A stretch of 55,796 bases of DNA from an uncultured Bacteroidales bacterium (GTDB lineage: Bacteria > Bacteroidota > Bacteroidia > Bacteroidales > ML635J-15): assembly GCA_937982115.1 (NCBI GenBank), contig CALJNE010000067.1, forward strand, positions 1 to 55,796, written 5' to 3'. The translations under genes were made by a program, and so were the position numbers. Within the stretch, counting starts at the first letter, position 1, and every line of letters begins with the position of its first letter. Under the pieces are notes generated by a model. It made no database searches and had not been told where the DNA came from. It was given only the letters and a program-made list of their open reading frames with translations. Shown piece after piece: positions 38,895-47,101 of this stretch.

Positions 38895-39221
38895 ATGTCA
38901 ATAGAGGAATTACAAAAAACAGTTGATGATTGGATAAAAAAATACGGAGTGAGATATTTTGATGTTAAAACTAATATGATTGTTCTAACAGAAGAAATAG
39001 GAGAGATGGCAAGAGTTATTGCAAGACAATACGGAGAACAATCAAAAAAAGAAAACGAGAATTTAAATCTTAGCGAAGAAATCGCTGATGTTCTTTGGGT
39101 ACTTACATGTATTGCAAATCAAACAGGCATAAATCTTACAGATGCAATTCAAAAAAATATCGAAAAGAAAACTAATAGAGATAATCAAAGACATTTACAA
39201 AACAAAAAATTAAACTTATGA
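38895..39221 (+). CDS. MazG-like nucleotide pyrophosphohydrolase
   Basis: Protein of 108 residues of the all-alpha NTP pyrophosphatase group. LTEEIGEMARVIARQYGE has the EExxE metal motif and LSEEIADVLWVLTCIANQ the matching ExxD on the second helix. It most likely removes pyrophosphate from non-standard or excess (d)NTPs. The stop overlaps the start of deoC by ATGA, giving a deoxynucleotide-handling pair. Confidence 0.85.
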   Translation: MSIEELQKTVDDWIKKYGVRYFDVKTNMIVLTEEIGEMARVIARQYGEQSKKENENLNLSEEIADVLWVLTCIANQTGINLTDAIQKNIEKKTNRDNQRHLQNKKLNL

Positions 39222-40090
39222 AAGAAACTGTTAATTATCCAGATTTTTTTAAGATGCCGGAAATCATAGAATCACTAAAAAACCAAGTTCCGGAATTTAA
39301 AACAGTAGAAATATTAAAACAGATTTTTAATTGCATTGATTTAACAAGTCTCAACACAAACGACACTACACAAAAAATTTCACATATGGTTGAGAAAGTT
39401 AATCAATTTAACTCTAATTTTCCTGATTTTAATAATGTAGCAGCTATTTGTGTATATCCTTCATTTGTTTCACTGGTAAAACAAAATCTAAAAGATAATA
39501 AAGTTAGCCTTGCAGCAGTAGGTGCTTGTTTCCCTTCTTCACAAACATTTCTTTCTGTTAAAGTAGCCGAATGCGAACTTATTAAAGAAAAAGGAGCAGA
39601 TGAAATTGATATAGTTTTATCTGTTGGTAAATTCTTTGATAAAGAGTATGATAAAATATCAGCAGAAATTAACATTATTAAAAAAACTATTGGAGAAGTA
39701 CACTTGAAAGTAATTCTCGAAACAGGAGATTTAATAACTCCTGAAAACATTTACCTTGCATCAATTATTTCTATAGAATCAGGAGCCAATTTTATTAAAA
39801 CATCAACAGGAAAAACATCGGTTTCAGCTACTCCAGAAGCAGTATATGCAATGTGTCTCGCAATAAAAGAACATTATAATAAAACAGGCAGAAAGATTGG
39901 TATCAAACCTTCAGGCGGAATTGTTACATCTGAAGACGCAATCCTCTATTATCTTATTGTAAAAAATGTTTTAGGTGAAGAATGGCTTAATAATAAATTA
40001 TTCAGACTGGGAGCATCAAGATTAGCTAATAATATCTTAACTGATGCTTCTATGCTTTCTGGCGAAAACAAAGTGGTAAATTATTTTTAA
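39218..40090 (+). CDS. deoC: Deoxyribose-phosphate aldolase
   Basis: TIM-barrel class I aldolase of 290 residues that splits deoxyribose-5-phosphate into glyceraldehyde-3-phosphate and acetaldehyde in deoxynucleoside catabolism. Key blocks are AAICVYPSFV, DEIDIVLSVGKF, VILETGDL, FIKTSTGK with the Schiff-base lysine K194, and GIKPSGGI with the second active-site lysine. About 60 residues longer at the N-terminus than the E. coli-type minimum, like eukaryote-type and some Bacteroidota DeoC proteins. Overlaps the MazG-like gene by four bases. Confidence 0.95.
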   Translation: MKETVNYPDFFKMPEIIESLKNQVPEFKTVEILKQIFNCIDLTSLNTNDTTQKISHMVEKVNQFNSNFPDFNNVAAICVYPSFVSLVKQNLKDNKVSLAAVGACFPSSQTFLSVKVAECELIKEKGADEIDIVLSVGKFFDKEYDKISAEINIIKKTIGEVHLKVILETGDLITPENIYLASIISIESGANFIKTSTGKTSVSATPEAVYAMCLAIKEHYNKTGRKIGIKPSGGIVTSEDAILYYLIVKNVLGEEWLNNKLFRLGASRLANNILTDASMLSGENKVVNYF

Positions 40091-40115
40091 ATCATATTCA
40101 TATTTAGTACTTTTC

Positions 40116-40222
40116 TTGGACTTCGACTTCTAACATCGCTGTGGTTTCATCCACTCTTAAGGCGGTGAGTTCGACTACACGCACTCACCGAGAGAGACTA
40201 CGCTCACCCAGCGTGCGTTTTT
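40116..40222. repeat. REP-like palindromic intergenic element
   Basis: A GC-richer island between convergent deoC and the prenyl synthase. CGGTGAGT (40163-40170) pairs with ACTCACCG (40183-40190); a second stem ACGCT/AGCGT (40200-40214) is followed by T5. The plus strand has two degenerate copies of GACTAC..GC.CTCACC (40173-40190 and 40196-40209). Read on the minus strand, a GTAGTCGAACTCACCG segment has the GTAG-plus-hairpin layout of REP elements. The second hairpin with its T run may also end the deoC transcript. Confidence 0.6.
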
Positions 40223-40240
40223 ATGATTTTTAAATCAATT

Positions 40241-41215
40241 TTAATTTTCTCGTTCAATAACATATTCCACTAAATAACCGAGTGAATCTTTTACTCGATT
40301 TTTTTCTATATTCATATTCAAACAATTTAAAGCCTTTTGCTTTAAATAATTCATTTTATTATTACATAATTCTAATGCTGAAGAACTTTTTACTATTTCT
40401 ATTATTTCCGAAATAGCATTGTTATCTTTTCTATTTGACCATAATTCTTTTAACCTGATTACCTTATCGTCAGATAGGGATTTTACTGCATAAATTAAGG
40501 GTAGAGTTACATTTCCTTCAATAATATCTTTACCAACTAATTTACCTGTTTTTTCAGAACCGTAAAAATCTAAAATATCATCTTTTATTTGAAATATTAA
40601 TCCAATGTTTTTGCCATATTCCTTTAGACAATTTATTTTGTCATCTTGAGTATTTACGCTTACAGCACCACAATGACAAGCAGCTTTAATTAAAGAGGCG
40701 GTTTTTTTGTAAATTATATCAAAATAATCTTCTTCATCAATATCTAAACTTTTACTTTTATTCATTTGTTCTAGTTCTCCAATGCTTAAGTCCAAAATTG
40801 TAGGGCTGATAATATCAAATAAATCATACATTTTATTTGTCGTTGCTATATTCATAGCTCTAGCAAACATATAATCTCCTGATAAAATAGCTGTTTTATT
40901 ATTCCATTTATTGTTAACAGTTTTTTTTCCTCTTCGTAAATCAGCTTCATCAATTACATCATCATGCAATAATGTTGCTGTATGGATTATTTCGACCAGT
41001 AATGCGGCAATATCAGTTTTTTTATTTACTTCTCCAAACACTCGAGCAGACAAATAAACAAGTATAGGCCTAATTCTTTTTCCGTTATTTTTACCAACAT
41101 ATTCGAGAACTTCATCGATACTATATCCCGAATTTCTGATTGTTTCATTGAACAATTCATCAAACCTCTCTAAATCACTTTGAATGATTTGAACGATATC
41201 TAAATACTTATCCAT
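40241..41215 (-). CDS. Long-chain polyprenyl diphosphate synthase
   Basis: Protein of 324 residues of the trans-isoprenyl diphosphate synthase family. GKRIRP (45-50) binds IPP, the first aspartate motif DDVID is at 85-89 with LRRGKK after it, and the second is DDILD in FQIKDDILDFYG. Alanine (A80) lies five residues before the first motif, which leaves the product tunnel open. A long-chain product (C30-C40 range) for menaquinone side chains is therefore likely, in contrast to the F74 enzyme at 7484. Single gene on this strand. Confidence 0.9.
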   Translation of the reverse strand: MDKYLDIVQIIQSDLERFDELFNETIRNSGYSIDEVLEYVGKNNGKRIRPILVYLSARVFGEVNKKTDIAALLVEIIHTATLLHDDVIDEADLRRGKKTVNNKWNNKTAILSGDYMFARAMNIATTNKMYDLFDIISPTILDLSIGELEQMNKSKSLDIDEEDYFDIIYKKTASLIKAACHCGAVSVNTQDDKINCLKEYGKNIGLIFQIKDDILDFYGSEKTGKLVGKDIIEGNVTLPLIYAVKSLSDDKVIRLKELWSNRKDNNAISEIIEIVKSSSALELCNNKMNYLKQKALNCLNMNIEKNRVKDSLGYLVEYVIEREN

Positions 41216-41299
41216 TATTAAAAAGCTAATTCAAAGCGTAAAATTAATATTTTTATATTATTTTCTTATTTGTTTATAACATAAAAACAAAAATTTGCA

Positions 41300-41307
41300 T
41301 ATTTTTG
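41300..41307 (+). promoter_or_regulatory. -7 promoter element of the queD operon
   Basis: TATTTTTG, 25 nt before the ATG at 41333. The nearest upstream TTTG (41269-41272) is too far away. Confidence 0.45.
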
Positions 41308-41332
41308 TTTATAGATAAAATTTTTATTATAT

Positions 41333-41782
41333 ATGGCAAAAATTAGAGTAACAAAAATATTTGATTTCGAGACAGCTCATGCCTTACATAATTATGACGG
41401 ACTATGTAGAAATGTACATGGTCACTCTTACAAATTATATGTAACAGTTATGGGTGAACCGGAAAAGAACGATAACTCGTCTAAATTGGGAATGGTTATT
41501 GATTTTGGAAACCTTAAAAAAATTGTTAAGGAAAAAATTGTTGATGTGTTTGACCATAGCTTAATAATTTCTGACAAAGAAGATATCAAGGACCTTTTAA
41601 AACAAAATATTCTTTTTAAAAGATTACATATTTTTGACTTTCAACCAACGGCAGAAAATATGATTATTCATTTTGCAAACATAATTATTCCACTGTTACC
41701 TGAAGGAATTAAATTAGTAAGTTTAAGGCTTTACGAAACAGCAAATTCTTATGCTGAATGGTATGCAGAAGATCAAGAGTAA
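41333..41782 (+). CDS. queD: 6-carboxytetrahydropterin synthase QueD / PTPS family
   Basis: Protein of 149 residues of the PTPS fold. FETAHALH and the CxxxHxH motif in GLCRNVHGHSYKL give the zinc histidines and the catalytic cysteine; VIDFGNLKKIV and DHSLII complete the site. The CxxxHxH spacing is that of QueD, which makes 6-carboxy-tetrahydropterin in queuosine synthesis, but other queuosine genes are not in the window, so a PTPS of other use cannot be excluded. The next gene starts inside its 3' end. Confidence 0.88.
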   Translation: MAKIRVTKIFDFETAHALHNYDGLCRNVHGHSYKLYVTVMGEPEKNDNSSKLGMVIDFGNLKKIVKEKIVDVFDHSLIISDKEDIKDLLKQNILFKRLHIFDFQPTAENMIIHFANIIIPLLPEGIKLVSLRLYETANSYAEWYAEDQE

Positions 41783-42734
41783 TTCTATTAATGATTTTTC
41801 TAAATCTTTTATGCGTGAAGGATTTTCTGCCGGATTAATTGAAATGGCAGAAAAACATCCTGAAATTGTTTGTTTAGGTCTCGATATAAGTAAGTCGGTT
41901 GGAGTTGATAAATTCAAAGAAGTTTTTCCTGATAGATTTTTTTCACTTGGAATAGCAGAACAAAATGCAGCATCCATTTCAGCAGGCCTTGCACTTTCAG
42001 GTAAAATTCCTGTATTTTCAACATATTCTACATTTATTTCAACACGTTCACTCGACCAAATAAGAGTATCTATCTGTTACAACAATTTACATGTTATAAT
42101 AGGAGGTGCACATGCCGGAATTTCTGTTGGTCCGGATGGAGCTACACATCAAGCTCTGGAAGATATTGCAATTATGCGTTCATTACCAAACATGACAGTT
42201 TTATGCCCCTGCGACGTGAATGAAACAAAGCAATGCTTAATATCAGCAGTTGAACAAATTTCCGGCCCTGTTTATATTAGATATGCGCGTGAAGCTGTTC
42301 CAAATTTCAGCAATCAGGATGAAAAAATTTTTCCCGGGAAATCAAAATTACTTAAATCCGGTAATGATATTGGAATAATTACTTGTGGCACCATGGTTTA
42401 TACAGCACTTAAGGTTGCTGAACAACTCGAAAAGAACAATATTAATGCATCAGTACTAAATCTTTATTCTATTAAACCAATTGATGAAGAAGCGACTATA
42501 AACTTAGCTAAAAGAACCAAAAAAATCTTTACCTTAGAAGAACATCAAATTTCAGGAGGAATGGGTTCTGCCGTTTCAGAAGTCTTGTCTCAAAATTTTC
42601 CGGTAAAAATTAAAATTACAGGAATAAACGACAGTTTTGGAGAATCAGGCTCGCCTGAAGAATTACTTATTAAATATAATCTCGACGAAATTTCAATTTT
42701 TAAATCAATTCTAAACTTTTTAGATGAATATTAA
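41763..42734 (+). CDS. Transketolase C-terminal subunit (pyrimidine-binding and C-terminal domains)
   Basis: About 323 residues covering the second half of transketolase, as in two-subunit enzymes of many anaerobes and archaea. The Pyr domain has FSLGIAEQNAASISAGLA with the catalytic glutamate that activates thiamine diphosphate, then GGAHAGISVGPDGATHQALEDIA; the C-terminal domain begins near GNDIGIITCGTMVYTAL. The thiamine-diphosphate PP-domain half is absent and not found nearby. Possible starts are 41751, 41763 and 41811; all but the last overlap queD. Stop overlaps the M15 peptidase gene by 11 bp. A DXS-related role is possible, but transketolase is favoured. Confidence 0.85.
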   Translation: MQKIKSNSINDFSKSFMREGFSAGLIEMAEKHPEIVCLGLDISKSVGVDKFKEVFPDRFFSLGIAEQNAASISAGLALSGKIPVFSTYSTFISTRSLDQIRVSICYNNLHVIIGGAHAGISVGPDGATHQALEDIAIMRSLPNMTVLCPCDVNETKQCLISAVEQISGPVYIRYAREAVPNFSNQDEKIFPGKSKLLKSGNDIGIITCGTMVYTALKVAEQLEKNNINASVLNLYSIKPIDEEATINLAKRTKKIFTLEEHQISGGMGSAVSEVLSQNFPVKIKITGINDSFGESGSPEELLIKYNLDEISIFKSILNFLDEY

Positions 42735-43497
42735 AATCCTTGTTGCTAATTTTATTTTCATATTCTTAATTAACCATGCTTGTACAAATACAAGCCCTAA
42801 TAATAATTATATAAAAAACGATTATCCAATTGAAGATACAGCATCTCAAGAAAAAATTAAAGAAAACATTCAAATACGAGAAATTGATAAAAAATATTTA
42901 ATTGGAAAATACAATCCTGAAACTGACAGTAATTTTGTTAAAATACCATCGAAATACTGCATCTACAGAACTGAATATATTCATCGCGAAGTTTATGATG
43001 CATTATTAGAATTGCTTGATTATGCAAATTCGCAAGGTATAAAACTAAAAATCGTTTCGGCAGTAAGAAATTATGATACTCAATTATATTTATGGAACAG
43101 TCGGGTATCACCTAATTATGATATATATACAATCAAAAATGTTTTAAAATATTTGGCAATGCCGGGTACCTCACGTCATCATTGGGGTACAGATGTTGAT
43201 TTTAATAGTACTGCTCTTCAATACTATAATTCATACGAAGGTATTACAATTTATGAATGGCTATGTGAAAATGCACCAAAATTCGGATTTTTTCAAGTAT
43301 ATACTTCAAACAGAAATACCGGTTATAACGTAGAAAAATGGCATTGGTCATATAAAAAATTAGCTATTGATTTTCAGGAAAATTATAAAAACAAAATATT
43401 TTGTCCGGATTTGGGAAAATTTAGAGGTTCCGAATTTTGTGGAGAATTAGACATTTTTAATAATTTTGTTTTCGAAATAAATAGTGAATTTTTATGA
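42724..43497 (+). CDS. M15-family D-alanyl-D-alanine carboxypeptidase (VanY-like), secreted
   Basis: Protein of 257 residues with an N-terminal hydrophobic signal (about 3-18) and a cysteine at position 20 that may be lipidated, although the lipobox (NHAC) is poor. The VanY/M15 metallopeptidase signature is SRHHWGTDVDF, giving the zinc His and Asp, and EKWHWSYK gives the second zinc histidine; SAVRNYDTQLYLWN is the conserved arginine region. It should trim D-Ala from peptidoglycan stem peptides in the periplasm. It overlaps both neighbours by a few bases. Confidence 0.88.
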   Translation: MNIKILVANFIFIFLINHACTNTSPNNNYIKNDYPIEDTASQEKIKENIQIREIDKKYLIGKYNPETDSNFVKIPSKYCIYRTEYIHREVYDALLELLDYANSQGIKLKIVSAVRNYDTQLYLWNSRVSPNYDIYTIKNVLKYLAMPGTSRHHWGTDVDFNSTALQYYNSYEGITIYEWLCENAPKFGFFQVYTSNRNTGYNVEKWHWSYKKLAIDFQENYKNKIFCPDLGKFRGSEFCGELDIFNNFVFEINSEFL

Positions 43498-44468
43498 AAA
43501 AATTTAATTTTTATAATTTCTTTGTTTTTTCTATGTTGTTTTTCTTTTTCTCTTGCAATACTACAAAAGTTTATGTTGATGTTCTTAAACCTCCTGCTAT
43601 AAACCTGGGTATAGAATATGATACCATATTAATTTTTAACAGAACAACAACAAATACGCCCAAATACGGAAAGAAACTTATATACAAATTCTTTTTTGCT
43701 AAAAATTTTAAAAGAGATATTACAGCATCAGAAATTTGCATTGATGCATTTATAAATTCTGTTAATGATTCAGGTAAGAAAAAGGCTTTAAAAATTACTA
43801 ATGAAAATATATCCGGAAGTGATGGAATTTTAATTCCACTCGAACTTGAAAAGAATGAAATAGATTTATTATCAATGAATCATAGTAATAATAATATTCT
43901 TGTTAGTCTTGAAATGTTTAGGTCAGGTTATTTTAAAGAATACTGTAATGAGGAAACATTTGAATACATTACTATTTCAACAACCTGGCGAACATACAAT
44001 ATTTCTGATTATACAGTTTTGGATAGATTTATTAACGAATATTCTTTTGAAACTAGTTATATCAAACCTAATAAAAAATTTAAAGGACATTTCAAGCAGA
44101 TTTTTACAGTTTCAGAAATTGTTGGATATGATTATGCTTCAAGAATTTCACCAACATGGTTTACAGAACCAAGATATATTTACAAAACCTCTGATAAAAA
44201 TTTAAATAAAGCGGCAAAATTTGCATTACAAAATCATTGGAATGAAGCCGCAGAAATTTGGTTTAAATTATCAGAATCAGAAAATATTAAAATTTCCTCA
44301 TATTCGCTTTATAATCTCGGGGTGTATTACGAAATAACAGGAAACATTGATTTATCAGTTGATTACTTAAAAAAAGCCTATAGAATTTATCCAACAAGAA
44401 TGATATATGATTATCTAATGCTCCTTGAAAAAAGAAAACAAGAAATACAAATTTTAGATAAGCCTTAA
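43494..44468 (+). CDS. Lipoprotein with C-terminal TPR (DUF6340-like)
   Basis: Lipoprotein of 324 residues: signal peptide with lipobox FFSC, C21 as acceptor. The middle is a mixed alpha/beta region of unknown fold (about 30-230). The end carries TPR-type helices (KAAKFALQNHWNEAAEIWFKLS and SYSLYNLGVYYEITGNIDLSVDYLKKAYRIYP). It resembles Bacteroidota TPR lipoproteins of the DUF6340 kind, which I recall rather than prove. Overlaps the peptidase gene by ATGA and meets birA tail to tail with a 3-bp gap. Confidence 0.7.
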   Translation: MKKFNFYNFFVFSMLFFFFSCNTTKVYVDVLKPPAINLGIEYDTILIFNRTTTNTPKYGKKLIYKFFFAKNFKRDITASEICIDAFINSVNDSGKKKALKITNENISGSDGILIPLELEKNEIDLLSMNHSNNNILVSLEMFRSGYFKEYCNEETFEYITISTTWRTYNISDYTVLDRFINEYSFETSYIKPNKKFKGHFKQIFTVSEIVGYDYASRISPTWFTEPRYIYKTSDKNLNKAAKFALQNHWNEAAEIWFKLSESENIKISSYSLYNLGVYYEITGNIDLSVDYLKKAYRIYPTRMIYDYLMLLEKRKQEIQILDKP

Positions 44469-44471
44469 ATT

Positions 44472-45194
44472 TTATAAAAATTTTAATTCTTTAAAAAAAA
44501 ACTTAGAAACCTCACCGTTATATTTTTCAATAACAAGATGTCCACTATTTTCAATATCAATAATTTTTGCTGTAAATTTTTGATTAATATCCTGAAATTC
44601 AGTATATTCGTCATACAAGTATAAAACTTTTAAATATTCATTTTTTAATATTTCAAAATCAATATTTATATTTTGTTTAATTTTTTGCAATACAAGTTCT
44701 CCAAGAATTTTAATATGTTCTTTTATATTATAATCAATACCTCTAATTAATTTTAAACTTACAGGATTTGGAATGCTTTTATCGAAAAAAATTTGATTTA
44801 CATTTAATCCAATACCTACAATTGAAGAACTTATAAGATTTCCTGAAATATTGTTCTCAATCAAAATACCACAAAGTTTTTTATCATTAACATATATATC
44901 GTTAGGCCATTTAATTTTTGCTTTTATACCTAATAATTTAAGATAATCAATAACAGCAAGTGATACAATTAAATTTAACTTAAAATAATCTGTAACCTGT
45001 ATTTCGGGAAATGTAATAATTGACATCAAAATATTCTGAAAAGGCTCAGATAACCATTTATTGTTACCTAAGCCTTTACCTTCTGTCTGGTTAAATGTGT
45101 AAACAATTGTATCGTCTTTTACTGCGTGATTTTTTAATAATTCTGAAGAATATACATTTGTAGAATTTATTTCAGAAATTTCAATAAACTGCAT
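44472..45194 (-). CDS. birA: Biotin--[acetyl-CoA-carboxylase] ligase
   Basis: Protein of 240 residues that activates biotin as biotinyl-AMP and attaches it to carboxyl-carrier protein. EINSTN is the substrate-serine/threonine motif; GKGLGNNKWLSEPFQNILMSI is the biotinyl-AMP loop (the usual GRGR is GKGL here), and KWPNDIYVNDKKLCGILIE the adenylate-binding core. It has no N-terminal DNA-binding domain, so it is an enzyme and not a repressor. Last gene of a four-gene minus-strand run starting at nadA. Confidence 0.92.
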   Translation of the reverse strand: MQFIEISEINSTNVYSSELLKNHAVKDDTIVYTFNQTEGKGLGNNKWLSEPFQNILMSIITFPEIQVTDYFKLNLIVSLAVIDYLKLLGIKAKIKWPNDIYVNDKKLCGILIENNISGNLISSSIVGIGLNVNQIFFDKSIPNPVSLKLIRGIDYNIKEHIKILGELVLQKIKQNINIDFEILKNEYLKVLYLYDEYTEFQDINQKFTAKIIDIENSGHLVIEKYNGEVSKFFFKELKFL

Positions 45195-45204
45195 TTTAAA
45201 TTAA

Positions 45205-45942
45205 TTAATCAAAAACATAAACCAAACCTAATTTTAATCCACCGTAAAGAGGATTAGTTTTGAAATTAGCTTTTTCATCATCTTTTAAATATGGACTGCT
45301 TTTATCAAATCCCAGTCCATTAATTCCTTCCATATCAGATAAAATGTAATTTACCCGGAATCCAAAATTAAGTAATAATTTATTGTTAATCAAGTTAAAA
45401 TGAGTTCCAAAACCCATCAACACACCATACCCGTTTGATTTAAATTTGTTTTTTACAGCTACATCCGTTGCATTAGAGAATGTATAAATATTTCCGTTTA
45501 TTAAAGCAAAACCTGATGGTTCGGTAAAAATACGATTATACACAACCTTATTTACAATATGTATCATACCTCCCAATTCAAAATATGTTTCGTAACCAAA
45601 TTTTAATATTAAAGGAATATCTGTTGATTTATATCTTATTATAGAAGTATAAAGAATATTATCATCTAAGACATTTTTAATTGCACCCAGGTATTCTTGA
45701 ACTATTGTGTTACTATTTAAATTCATTTCTATGCCGAAATTATCACTAAAATAATATGATCCTATTAATCCTGCAAAATTACCAAACGAGATATCAATAT
45801 CTTGTTCTGCACCCTGATCAAATACCTGCTTATTGATTAACCATGTAGAATTATAACCACCATGTAATCCAACAACAAACTGACTATTAGCGACTAAGCA
45901 AATAATAACTGTAAAGAAAATAAAAATAACTAATCTTCTCAT
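45205..45942 (-). CDS. PorT-like outer-membrane beta-barrel protein
   Basis: Protein of 245 residues from the ATG at 45942: signal peptide MRRLVIFIFFTVIICLVANSQ, then about eight amphipathic strands (VVGLHGGYNS, AGLIGSYYFSDNFGIEMNLN, IPLILKFGYETYFELGG, YGVLMGFGTHF, LLLNFGFRVNYILSD, YGGLKLGLVYVF), typical of the Bacteroidota PorT/OMP_b-brl_2 barrels. The longest frame begins at 45999, inside the upstream PagL-like gene, but the signal peptide favours 45942, which leaves a 10-bp gap. No function assigned. Confidence 0.78.
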   Translation of the reverse strand: MRRLVIFIFFTVIICLVANSQFVVGLHGGYNSTWLINKQVFDQGAEQDIDISFGNFAGLIGSYYFSDNFGIEMNLNSNTIVQEYLGAIKNVLDDNILYTSIIRYKSTDIPLILKFGYETYFELGGMIHIVNKVVYNRIFTEPSGFALINGNIYTFSNATDVAVKNKFKSNGYGVLMGFGTHFNLINNKLLLNFGFRVNYILSDMEGINGLGFDKSSPYLKDDEKANFKTNPLYGGLKLGLVYVFD

Positions 45943-45952
45943 ACTTATAATT

Positions 45953-47101
45953 TTAGAAATTAAACATAATAAAACTTTCAACAAAATCAGCTTGAGCAAA
46001 ATTAACTTTTAAATTTAAACCTGCAATAATTTTAATTTTTTCATTTAACTGTATTGAATAACGATAACCAATTTTGTTGCTGTTAATAGTTTTTAAGAAA
46101 GTTTTAAAACCTAAATTATTGCCGTAAATTCTGACGTGATTACGATAAAAAGGCTTATATATATCAATGCAAGCTTCGGTATAAAATCCCCAGTTACCAA
46201 ACAAAAATTCATGACCCCAGAAAACTCCAAATGTGATACTATTTAATAAAACGTTATTGTTTAAAAACTCTTGTTTTCTCATAAAATACTGAAAACTCGA
46301 ATATTGTGTCAAATTAAAACCAAAATAAAGTCTGTTTGATGTAGAGTTTTTAACTAATATTCCTGATGATAAATTATATACAAGATATTTTGGTCCATTA
46401 GCAGGTTTTGTTGCAGAACCAAATTCATGAAAACCGCAAGATAACGAAAAAAACTTGTACCATTTACCAATGTCGTATGATTGTTTAGATAAAATATTAT
46501 TTTGTTTTTTTTCTTTTGCTTGTAAAGTTATACCTAAACCTGCAACTAAAGCATTAAGACCATTATTAGGAAGCTTTAAATGACCATTTGACAAATGTAT
46601 TGCACCAAATGAAAAATGATACTTTAAATTTTCTGAATAAGATTTTTCAATAACTACTTTTCCATTTGCAAAAGCCGTAATACTTGAACCAATCATTAAA
46701 TTTAAATGATTTTCAACATAATTATAGGGTTTGGAATTATATGAGAAACCTATTCCACCTCTAAATTTTACATTGGTTTTATTTGAACTGTTAATTTTTA
46801 AACCAATCTCGGGACAAATTCCTAAAATTAAGCCTAATTCATTATTTCCCGGTTTTACAGCATACAGAGATATAAATATTTCAGGATAATTATAATACTC
46901 AGACCATTTATAGTCTTCGTTAAATTGTTTTCCATAATATAAACCAAAATAATATCCGGGTTGAATATCAGGAAATTTAGAATAATTTTTTAGTGTATAA
47001 AAACCGTTTGCAGTAAAAGAAAATAAATTTTGAGAGTACAAAAATTGAGTTTTTGCAATTGTAAAAATTATAATAATTATTGCAAACAAATTAAATTTCA
47101 C
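45953..47101 (-). CDS. PagL-like acyloxyacyl hydrolase / lipid A deacylase
   Basis: Outer-membrane protein of 382 residues with a signal peptide (about 1-23, LYSQ) and a beta-barrel core. FGAIHLSNGHLKLPNNGLNAL contains H169-x-S171 and N172, which match the catalytic His-x-Ser of PagL (3-O-deacylation of lipid A). The PagL acid (Glu) is asparagine at the matching place, as far as I can align it. The second half is a further barrel-like region that PagL lacks. Starts four bases inside nadA (ATGA). If active, it would remodel the lipid A made by the lpx and waaA genes elsewhere in this window. Confidence 0.72.
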   Translation of the reverse strand: MKFNLFAIIIIIFTIAKTQFLYSQNLFSFTANGFYTLKNYSKFPDIQPGYYFGLYYGKQFNEDYKWSEYYNYPEIFISLYAVKPGNNELGLILGICPEIGLKINSSNKTNVKFRGGIGFSYNSKPYNYVENHLNLMIGSSITAFANGKVVIEKSYSENLKYHFSFGAIHLSNGHLKLPNNGLNALVAGLGITLQAKEKKQNNILSKQSYDIGKWYKFFSLSCGFHEFGSATKPANGPKYLVYNLSSGILVKNSTSNRLYFGFNLTQYSSFQYFMRKQEFLNNNVLLNSITFGVFWGHEFLFGNWGFYTEACIDIYKPFYRNHVRIYGNNLGFKTFLKTINSNKIGYRYSIQLNEKIKIIAGLNLKVNFAQADFVESFIMFNF

